From the NCBI GenBank assembly GCA_021798435.1, contig JAJZGN010000124.1, positions 1-5,902 of the forward strand: DNA of 5,902 nucleotides, read 5' to 3'. This DNA comes from a bacterium (lineage in GTDB: Bacteria > Chloroflexota > Dormibacteria > Aeolococcales > Bog-877). The position numbers and the translations under genes are program-made. Below are positions 1 through 5,902 of the stretch, one piece after another (position 1 is the first letter of the stretch; each line of letters begins with the position of its first letter). The notes under the pieces were generated by a model, which did not search any database, had not been told where the DNA came from, and saw only the letters and a list, made by a program, of their open reading frames with translations.

Positions 1-1047
1 CCGGGGGAAGGGATCCTCACGTCCACCGTTGACGAAGTAGGTGACGTGGGCGTACTTCTCGGTCTCGGCGACGTGGAACTGCGCCAGGCCCGCCTCGGCC
101 ACCACCTCGGCGAGGGTGTTCCGCACCTCGGGCTTGGGAAAGGCCACCGGCACCTCCAGGGTGTCGTCGTAGGAGGTGAACGTGACCAGGTCCACCCCAC
201 CGCTCCAGGGTCCGCGGTCGAAGGAAGCGAAGGCGAGGTCCACCAGGGCGTGGGAAAGCTCGCGGGCGCGGTCGGGCCGGAAGTTGAAGTGGACCACGAT
301 GTCGCCGGGCCGCACCCCCACCGGCTCTTCGCCATCTGGCACGATCGCGGCGGGAAGGAGGAACTCGTCGTAGACCCCGTCCGCGTACGAGGCCCGGGCG
401 TAGGCCGCGGCGTCGTGGGCCGTCCGCTGCGGGCGGCCCATCATGGTGAGGAACGCCAGCTGGACCCGCCCCCACCGGCGGTCCCGGTCCATGGCGTAGT
501 AGCGTCCCGAAATCGAGGTGAACCGGGCGGACGACACGGCCGCCAGCCGCCGCCCCACGTCCTCCAGATACCCGGCGCCGGCCTCGGGGCTGGTGTCCCG
601 CCCGTCGGTCACCGCGTGCACCGCGATATCCGCGACCCCCATCCGTCCGGCCATCTCAGCGAGGGCCACCAGGTGATCCTGGTGGCTATGCACCCCCCCG
701 GGCGAGACCAGGCCCACCAGGTGCAGCCTGGACCCCCGGCTGCGCCCCAGGGCGGCTCGGAGAACCTCGTTCTGGAAGAAGGACCCGTCGTCAATGGCGG
801 CGTCGATGCGGGTTAGGTCCTGGAGCACCACCCTGCCCGACCCGATGGTGAGGTGGCCCACCTCCGAGTTCCCCTGCTGCCCCTCCGGGAGCCCCACCGC
901 GAGCCCGCTGGCGGCCAGCTCGGCACGGGCACTCCGGCCCCACAGGGCATCGAAGTTGGGAGTGCGCGCCTGAGCGATGGCATTGCCGGTCACTTCAGCG
1001 CGGCAACCGTACCCATCCAGGATGCAGAGCACCGCCCGTTGGACCAT
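1..1047 (-). CDS. gpmI: 2,3-bisphosphoglycerate-independent phosphoglycerate mutase, N-terminal 349 residues (partial)
   Basis: The gene interconverts 3- and 2-phosphoglycerate in glycolysis, in the cytoplasm, through a phosphoserine intermediate with Mn ions. Translating from the ATG at 1047 gives 349 codons open to the left edge; the family is usually about 510 residues, so about one third is missing. Visible motifs: LDGYG at 10-14 with the metal-binding Asp11; QGNSEVGHLTIG at 58-69 with the catalytic Ser61; GGVHSHQDH at 117-125; TDGRDT at 147-152; GRYYAMDRD at 181-189; NFRPDRARE at 255-263; EKYAHVTYF at 330-338. The Asp that usually precedes GGVHSH is Pro here, a variant I believe occurs in some other bacteria. 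The remaining metal ligands lie outside the window. The start overlaps the tpiA stop by one base (TGATG) and has no clear Shine-Dalgarno, which suggests coupled translation. Identity is certain. Confidence 0.97.
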   Translation of the reverse strand, partial: MVQRAVLCILDGYGCRAEVTGNAIAQARTPNFDALWGRSARAELAASGLAVGLPEGQQGNSEVGHLTIGSGRVVLQDLTRIDAAIDDGSFFQNEVLRAALGRSRGSRLHLVGLVSPGGVHSHQDHLVALAEMAGRMGVADIAVHAVTDGRDTSPEAGAGYLEDVGRRLAAVSSARFTSISGRYYAMDRDRRWGRVQLAFLTMMGRPQRTAHDAAAYARASYADGVYDEFLLPAAIVPDGEEPVGVRPGDIVVHFNFRPDRARELSHALVDLAFASFDRGPWSGGVDLVTFTSYDDTLEVPVAFPKPEVRNTLAEVVAEAGLAQFHVAETEKYAHVTYFVNGGREDPFPR

Positions 1048-1814
1048 CAACCAGCTGCCGCGACGATGGCAGCGAACTCGTCGGCTCTCAGGCTGGCACC
1101 CCCGACCAGGGCTCCCCGCACTCCCGGGGCGCTGAGGAGCGAGGCGGCGTTGGCGGGGGTCACACTCCCACCGTACAGGACGCGGACCGACGCCCCCCCA
1201 CCGGAGAGCTCCGCCACCACCCGGTGGATGACCGCCGCGGCGCCCGCCGCGTCGTCCGGTGTGGCCGTGGCTCCGGTCCCGATGGCCCAGACCGGCTCGT
1301 AGGCCACCGTGCAGCTGCCGATCTCGCCGGCGGTGAGGCCAACGAGCCCGGCCCGGGTCTGACGCTCGACGACCGCCTCGGCCGTTCCGGCCGACCGGTC
1401 CGCCTCGGTTTCCCCCACCGCCAGGACCGGAAGCAGCCCCGCGGCCAGTACGGCGTCAAGCTTCCTCCGCACCACCTCGTCAGACTCCCCCATCAGGTGC
1501 CGGCGCTCACTGTGGCCCACGAGGACGTAGTCGCAGAACGGAGCCAGCATCGGGGCGCCGATCTCCCCGGTGAAGGCGCCCGCCGCCTCGTGATGGCAGT
1601 TCTGGGCGCCCACCCGGACACGCCGGTCTCCTCCCAGCTCCTCCACCACAGCCTCGAGGGCCGTGAAGGGCGGCAGGATGAGCACCTCGGCCGGGGGCTC
1701 CGCCGCCAGCTGCCGGAGCAACGCCCCCACCAGCTCTCTGGCCCCCGCCGGTGTCTTGTGCATCTTCCAATTCCCGGCGATGAGAGGAGCATCCCGCCAT
1801 GGGCCAGGGGTCAT
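1047..1814 (-). CDS. tpiA: triosephosphate isomerase
   Basis: This cytoplasmic enzyme interconverts dihydroxyacetone phosphate and glyceraldehyde-3-phosphate, feeding gap. The 255-residue product has the usual length for a single TIM barrel. The substrate-binding AGNWKMH gives Asn15 and Lys17, VGHSERR gives the catalytic His101, and AYEPVWAIGTG gives the catalytic base Glu173 followed by the mobile loop. YGGSVTPANA near the C-terminus is the phosphate-binding segment. The ATG at 1814 overlaps the pgk stop as ATGA, and no other start lies between it and the AGNWK strand, so the start is well fixed even though it adds about eight residues before that strand. No Shine-Dalgarno is visible, consistent with coupling to pgk. 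The conserved Cys of the usual C-V-G-E motif is Ala132 here (LAVGE). Identity is certain. Confidence 0.97.
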   Translation of the reverse strand: MTPGPWRDAPLIAGNWKMHKTPAGARELVGALLRQLAAEPPAEVLILPPFTALEAVVEELGGDRRVRVGAQNCHHEAAGAFTGEIGAPMLAPFCDYVLVGHSERRHLMGESDEVVRRKLDAVLAAGLLPVLAVGETEADRSAGTAEAVVERQTRAGLVGLTAGEIGSCTVAYEPVWAIGTGATATPDDAAGAAAVIHRVVAELSGGGASVRVLYGGSVTPANAASLLSAPGVRGALVGGASLRADEFAAIVAAAG

Positions 1815-3007
1815 GGCACGGCGAGCCGTTCGCGCAGCGCCGCTACCCCCGGCAGCTCCCGCCCCTCCAGGAACTCCAGGGTGGCGCCCCCACCGGTGCT
1901 GACGTGGGTGAACTTGGAGACCAGACCCAGCGACTCCAGCGCCGCCTGGAGGTCCCCGCCCCCCGTCACGCTCACCGCCGAGCTCTCCCCGACGGCGGCC
2001 GCCACCAGGCGGGTGGCGCCGGCGAAGGCCGGGTTCTCGTAGACACCGAGCGGTCCGTTCCAGACCACCGTCCCCGCACGCTGCACCAGCTCCGACCAGC
2101 GCCGGGCCGTGGCCGGGCCCACGTCCAGGATCATCTCCTCGGCTCCGACCTCCCCCGCCGGGCAGGATCTGGCCTCGGCGGCCGTGGACTCGGGGCCAGC
2201 CGCCACGACCACGTCTGTCGGAAGGTGGACCTCGGCGCCCAGGGATGGGGCCCGGTCCAGGATCTCGGTCGCCCTGGCGACGAAGTCCGGCTCCACCAGG
2301 GACCGTCCGACCTGGGCCCCCTCGGCGACCAGGAACGTGGCCGCCATCCCCCCACCTAGAAGCAGCTGCTGAACCCCGGGCAGGAGGTGGTCGATGACCC
2401 CCAGCTTGGTGCTCAGCTTGCTGCCGCCCATGATGGCCACGAGGGGCCTGGGCGGCGACTCCAGGATCTCAGAGAGCGCTGCCAGCTCCCGCTCCATGAG
2501 CCGGCCGGCGTAGGCCGGCAGGATGTGCGCCACCCCCTCGGTGGAGGCGTGAGCCCGGTGGGCGGTGCCGAAAGCGTCGTTGACATACAGGTCGGCGAGG
2601 GCGGCCAACTGGGCTGCGAACCCCAGCTCGTTGGCCTCCTCCTCGGGATGGAAGCGGAGGTTCTCCAGCAGCAGCACCTCGCCGTCGCGGAGGGCCCCGG
2701 CCGCAGCCACCGCAACCGGCCCGACGCACTCCGGGCACCAGCTCACCTCCGTGCCCAGGAGCGCGCAGAGACGGGCCGCCAGCGGCCGGGTCGACAGCGC
2801 TTCCACCGGCTTCCCCTTGGGGCGGCCGAGGTGGGTTGCCAGAATCACCCTGGCCGACCTCGAGCGCAGCTCTTGGATCGTGGGCAGGCAGGCCCGCATC
2901 CGCGAGTCGTCGCGAATCCCGCCATCCTCGAGGAGCGGAACGTTGAAGTCCACCCGGACCAGCACCCGCTTGCCCTCCGGGTTGAGCCCCTCAAGTCCTG
3001 CCTTCAC
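1811..3007 (-). CDS. pgk: phosphoglycerate kinase
   Basis: It transfers phosphate from 1,3-bisphosphoglycerate to ADP, the first ATP-yielding step of glycolysis, in the cytoplasm. I chose the GTG at 3007, which gives 398 residues (normal for the family). It lies two bases after the gap stop and six bases after a GGAGGG ribosome site. A longer in-frame reading from 3073 would run through the end of gap and adds an Arg-rich stretch unlike PGK. Substrate-side motifs are RVDFNVPL at 18-25, THLGRP at 58-63 (His59, Arg62), ENLRFHPEE at 115-123 (Arg118) and NDAFGTAHRAHAS at 143-155 (Arg151). Nucleotide-side motifs are GGSKLSTKL at 194-202 (Lys197), WNGPLGVYE at 316-324 and GGGDL at 349-353, then the STGGGATLEFLEG tail. 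The residue after Asp352 is Leu, where Thr or Ser is usual. It is the second gene of the glycolytic operon and overlaps tpiA by four bases. Confidence 0.97.
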   Translation of the reverse strand: MKAGLEGLNPEGKRVLVRVDFNVPLLEDGGIRDDSRMRACLPTIQELRSRSARVILATHLGRPKGKPVEALSTRPLAARLCALLGTEVSWCPECVGPVAVAAAGALRDGEVLLLENLRFHPEEEANELGFAAQLAALADLYVNDAFGTAHRAHASTEGVAHILPAYAGRLMERELAALSEILESPPRPLVAIMGGSKLSTKLGVIDHLLPGVQQLLLGGGMAATFLVAEGAQVGRSLVEPDFVARATEILDRAPSLGAEVHLPTDVVVAAGPESTAAEARSCPAGEVGAEEMILDVGPATARRWSELVQRAGTVVWNGPLGVYENPAFAGATRLVAAAVGESSAVSVTGGGDLQAALESLGLVSKFTHVSTGGGATLEFLEGRELPGVAALRERLAVP

Positions 3008-3009
3008 CG

Positions 3010-4023
<1,014 letters not shown>

Positions 4024-4026
4024 TGG

Positions 4027-4035
4027 TCACCTCCT
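4027..4035 (-). promoter_or_regulatory. strong ribosome binding site of gap
   Basis: AGGAGGTGA on the minus strand matches the 3' end of 16S rRNA over nine bases. The AGGAGG core ends six bases before the ATG at 4023. It is the strongest Shine-Dalgarno of the window, as expected for an abundant glycolytic enzyme at the head of an operon. Confidence 0.9.
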
Positions 4036-4054
4036 GCTGCCCGTGCGCCCCTCG

Positions 4055-4084
4055 CCCCGGCCCCGGCCCCGGCCCCGGCCCCGG
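4055..4084 (-). repeat. five tandem GGGGCC hexamers in the gap leader
   Basis: The plus strand reads five uninterrupted copies of CCCCGG at 4055-4084, followed by CC. On the coding strand this is a run of GGGG tracts separated by CC, and a sixth GGGG lies three bases further on (4048-4051). The array ends 19 bases upstream of the gap Shine-Dalgarno and is non-coding on the minus strand. Such spacing of G tracts can form a G-quadruplex in DNA or RNA, and the GGCC/CCGG units can also pair with each other. Copy number could vary by slippage. A role in gap expression is inference only. Confidence 0.9.
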
Positions 4085-4087
4085 CCG

Positions 4088-4093
4088 AGTATA
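4088..4093 (-). promoter_or_regulatory. candidate -10 element for the gap operon
   Basis: TATACT on the minus strand (five of six bases of the consensus) lies in a small AT-rich island, CCATATACT, within otherwise very GC-rich sequence. It is upstream of gap in the only sizeable gap between genes. No convincing -35 box is found 16-19 bases upstream. If used, transcription would start around 4080-4082, at the edge of the GGGGCC array, leaving a leader of about 58 bases. The call rests on one hexamer and position. Confidence 0.3.
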
Positions 4094-4100
4094 TGGACCG

Positions 4101-4182
4101 GCATCCGGGCCCCAGCCTCATCCCGAAGTCTGGCAGCACCGGCTGGTACGGCTACAGGGTGTCACCACCGGACTCCGGATGC
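4101..4182 (-). other. nested inverted repeats upstream of gap, possible folded leader
   Basis: On the minus strand GCATCCGG (4175-4182) pairs perfectly with CCGGATGC (4101-4108). Inside it are a four-pair hairpin with a GUGA (GNRA-type) loop, GGTG-GTGA-CACC at 4158-4169, and a six-pair stem of CCAGCC (4141-4146) with GGCTGG (4112-4117). Together they could make a three-way junction. I recognise no known riboswitch or tRNA: there is no T-arm next to the outer stem. In sequence this GC-rich an 8-base inverted repeat over 200 bases is not rare by chance, so confidence is low. It would only be RNA if transcription begins upstream of the TATACT candidate or reads through from rapZ. Confidence 0.22.
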
Positions 4183-4222
4183 AGGATTCCACCGTGGCCG
4201 GGGAGCTGACCGGGACGGGCCC

Positions 4223-4945
4223 TCACACCTCGAGGTCCCGGTGCCAGACGACCGCCGGTGCGCCCCGCCGCAGGAGCCGCCGGCAGAGCTCCTCGGCGAG
4301 GGCCACGGATCGGTGCCGTCCCCCGGTACACCCGACCGCCAGCCGGATCAGCGGCCGCGACCGTCCCTCGGGCCGGAGCTGCGACTCCACCATTTGCTCT
4401 GCCGCGTCCAGCAGCCGGCTGGCCGCCTCCTGGCGGAGAACAAATGAACTCACCCTGGGGTCAGTCCCGGGGAACGGCCGCAGCTCCTCCACCCAGAAAG
4501 GGTTCGAGACCGGACGTGCGTCGAGGCAGCAGTCGAGGTCCAGGGGGACTCCCCTTATGAAGGAGAAGGACTCGGCAACCACGACCGGGTGAGCGCTCCC
4601 TTCCAGCCAGGAACCGGGCAGCGCTGCCAGGGCCCGGGCAACCGCCATCCTGTCCCGGTGCGTGGTGTCCAGCACCACCCTGGTGGCGGTGAACAGGTGC
4701 CGCTGCCGCTCGCGTGCGGCCAGCCATCCCTCGGCGCCCGGCTGGCCCCCGTCTGGCCATCTGGCGAGACACGCTTCCAGGGAGGCCACGGTTCGCACCA
4801 GGCGGAGGGCGCCGCCGTCCTCCGAGGCTGGATCCGGCTGGGGTGCCAGCCCGTCCCAGGCCAGCGCCGGGGCCCCCAGCGCGGTGAGCTCCGCCGCCAC
4901 CTGATCGGGTCCCGAACCAGGGGGTCCGTACACCAGCACCGCCAT
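4223..4945 (-). CDS. rapZ: RapZ/YvcJ-family protein with degenerate P-loop half
   Basis: RapZ proteins have an N-terminal P-loop domain and a C-terminal domain. In E. coli the C-terminal half binds RNA and glucosamine-6-phosphate and controls GlmS synthesis; in Gram-positives (YvcJ) the role is less clear. This 240-residue product is about 40 shorter than usual. Its C-terminal half is canonical: ESFSFIRGVPLD at 125-136, LDARPVSNPFW at 141-151, ELRPFPGTD at 154-162, GCTGGRHRSVALAE at 205-218 and HRDLE at 235-239. The N-terminal half is worn. The Walker A reads GPPGSGPDQ at 7-15, with Pro13 and Asp14 where Lys and Ser are expected. WDGLAP at 30-35 is a faint match to the family's V-D-N-L-P. I find neither the D-V-R strand nor the T-R-R-x-H-P-L motif, though LDTT at 92-95 corresponds to the usual I-D-T-S. 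The ATG at 4945 overlaps the uvrC stop by one base (TGATG), eight bases after AAGGAG. Nucleotide hydrolysis is unlikely; ligand or RNA binding may remain. Confidence 0.92.
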   Translation of the reverse strand: MAVLVYGPPGSGPDQVAAELTALGAPALAWDGLAPQPDPASEDGGALRLVRTVASLEACLARWPDGGQPGAEGWLAARERQRHLFTATRVVLDTTHRDRMAVARALAALPGSWLEGSAHPVVVAESFSFIRGVPLDLDCCLDARPVSNPFWVEELRPFPGTDPRVSSFVLRQEAASRLLDAAEQMVESQLRPEGRSRPLIRLAVGCTGGRHRSVALAEELCRRLLRRGAPAVVWHRDLEV

Positions 4946-5902
4946 CAGAGGAGCTCCTTGAGAGCCGCCGCCACCGGGCGGGTGATGCCCGGTACCGCCA
5001 CCAGCTCCTCCAGGGTGGCCTCCCTTATACCGGTCACCGAGCCGAAGTGAGACAGAAGGGCCCGCTTGCGCTTCGGGCCCAGTCCGGTCACCTCGTCCAG
5101 GCGGCTCCGCATCCCCGCCCGCTGGCGCCGCTGGCGGTGGCGGGTGATGGCGAAGCGATGGGCCTCGTCGCGGACGCGCTGGACCAGGAAGAGCGGTTCG
5201 CTGCCCTGGAGAAGGTGCAGAGGCGGGCCGCCTCCCACCCGATGCAACTCCTCGAACCGTTTGGCGAGACCGAAATGGGGGATGTCCTCCAGGTCCAGGG
5301 CGCGCAGGCCCCGGTCCGCTGCCGCCAGCTGGCCCTCTCCGCCGTCGACGATGACGAGGTCGGGACGGGTGCCCAGGCTCTCCTCGGCGGGCTGGGCCAG
5401 ATGCCGGAACCGGCGCCGGATCACCTCCTCCATGCTGGCGAAGTCGTTGGGGCCCTCCACCTCGCGGATGGCGAAGATCCGGTAGTCGGACGGCTTGGGC
5501 CGAGCATCCTCGAAGACCACCATCGAGCCTACGCTCTGCTCCCCCATGGTGTTGCTGATGTCGTAGCACTCGATCCGGCGGGGCGGGACGGCGAGCCCCA
5601 GGAGGCCCTGCAGCTCCTCCAGCACCTGGGCCGCCCGGACCGAGTCGTAGTCCTCGCGGAGGCGCGCCTGCTCCAGGGCGGCCTGCGCCGTCTGCTCGGC
5701 CAGCCGCACAGCGCGCACCAGATGCCCGCGCTGGGGTACCAGCAGCCGCACGGCCGCCCCCCTCCGGGCCGTCAGGTACCCCTCCAGAAGCTGCCGGTCG
5801 GCCACCGCCCAGGGAATCACCACCCGGGAGGGAACGGTGGGGGCGGCGGCGTAATGCTGCGCCAGGAAGCTGGAGAGGACCTCCTGCGGCTCGACCTCCC
5901 CG
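4945..5902 (-). CDS. uvrC: excinuclease ABC subunit C, C-terminal 318 residues (partial)
   Basis: UvrC is the nuclease of bacterial nucleotide excision repair; it is recruited by UvrB and cuts on both sides of a DNA lesion. The frame is open to the right edge from 5901, so the GIY-YIG domain and most of the UvrB-binding region lie outside. Visible residues include EVLSSFLAQHYA at 7-18, then the RNase H-like 5' nuclease domain: IECYDISNTMGE at 110-121 (Asp114), GPNDFASMEEVIRRRF at 150-165 (Asp153), LVIVDGGEGQL at 182-192 (Asp186) and VRDEAHRFAI at 243-252 (His248). These correspond to E. coli Asp399, Asp438, Asp466 and His538, so the nuclease site looks intact. Residues 268-318 carry two helix-hairpin-helix motifs (TGLGPKRKRALL and VPGITRPVAAAL). 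A GTG at 5823 opens a shorter reading, but homology clearly continues upstream, so it is not the start. It ends in TGA overlapping the rapZ ATG. Confidence 0.97.
   Translation of the reverse strand, partial: GEVEPQEVLSSFLAQHYAAAPTVPSRVVIPWAVADRQLLEGYLTARRGAAVRLLVPQRGHLVRAVRLAEQTAQAALEQARLREDYDSVRAAQVLEELQGLLGLAVPPRRIECYDISNTMGEQSVGSMVVFEDARPKPSDYRIFAIREVEGPNDFASMEEVIRRRFRHLAQPAEESLGTRPDLVIVDGGEGQLAAADRGLRALDLEDIPHFGLAKRFEELHRVGGGPPLHLLQGSEPLFLVQRVRDEAHRFAITRHRQRRQRAGMRSRLDEVTGLGPKRKRALLSHFGSVTGIREATLEELVAVPGITRPVAAALKELL
4954..4959 (-). promoter_or_regulatory. ribosome binding site of the rapZ-like gene
   Basis: AAGGAG on the minus strand lies eight bases before the ATG at 4945, inside the last codons of uvrC. 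It supports this start over the much longer open frame that runs back through uvrC. Confidence 0.75.

Noticed and set aside
46..816. Long plus-strand open frame opposite gpmI
   Set aside because: The minus-strand frame is a motif-complete phosphoglycerate mutase; the plus frame is rich in Gly, Pro, Arg and His with no domain, as expected for the antisense of GC-rich coding DNA.
1224..2042. Plus-strand open frame across tpiA and pgk
   Set aside because: It spans two recognised minus-strand genes and shows no family motif.
4101..4182. tRNA gene in the rapZ-gap gap, suggested by acceptor-like 8-base arms
   Set aside because: No T-arm with a TTC loop next to the 3' arm and no anticodon arm on either strand.
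4134..4222. Rho-independent terminator after rapZ
   Set aside because: Short hairpins exist, but none is followed by a T-run on the minus strand.
4949..4958. Perfect 10-base palindrome AGGAGCTCCT over the rapZ ribosome site
   Set aside because: It has no loop so cannot fold as a hairpin, and it is explained by the uvrC C-terminal codons plus the Shine-Dalgarno.
4223..5569. 448-residue reading of the rapZ frame running back through uvrC
   Set aside because: The part upstream of 4945 is an out-of-frame shadow of uvrC; RapZ homology and the ribosome site place the start at 4945.

Overview
The window is GC-rich (about 70% by eye) bacterial chromosome, densely coding, with every gene on the minus strand. 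Read in the direction of transcription (right to left) the order is uvrC (3' part), rapZ-like, a 199-base non-coding gap, then gap, pgk, tpiA and gpmI (5' part, running off the left edge). All six genes are recognisable from family motifs. The gap-pgk-tpiA-gpmI block encodes the trunk of lower glycolysis, from glyceraldehyde-3-phosphate to 2-phosphoglycerate. If the common gap-pgk-tpiA-gpmI-eno order holds, enolase would lie just outside the left edge.

The taxon cannot be fixed from this window. A rapZ-type gene behind uvrC and upstream of gap-pgk-tpiA is typical of Actinobacteria, Firmicutes and related Gram-positive-type lineages. gpmI straight after tpiA, instead of the secG common in Actinobacteria, resembles the Firmicutes order. 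A high-GC Firmicutes, Chloroflexota or deep actinobacterial relative is the best guess.

Layout: 4945-5902 is the nuclease and helix-hairpin-helix part of UvrC. 4223-4945 is a short RapZ homologue with an intact C-terminal half and a decayed nucleotide-binding half. 4024-4222 holds a candidate -10 element, a set of inverted repeats, five tandem GGGGCC units and a near-perfect Shine-Dalgarno. 3010-4023 is gap, 1811-3007 pgk, 1047-1814 tpiA and 1-1047 gpmI. The junctions are very tight: a 1-base overlap for uvrC/rapZ, 2 bases between gap and pgk, a 4-base overlap for pgk/tpiA and a 1-base overlap for tpiA/gpmI. The glycolytic genes are therefore probably one translationally coupled operon that starts in the 199-base gap, and uvrC-rapZ is a separate coupled pair.

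I see no clearly novel multi-gene system. The items most worth a second look are the RapZ homologue without a working P-loop, the absence of yvcK and whiA from the place where they usually sit, and the G-rich tandem repeat in the gap leader.
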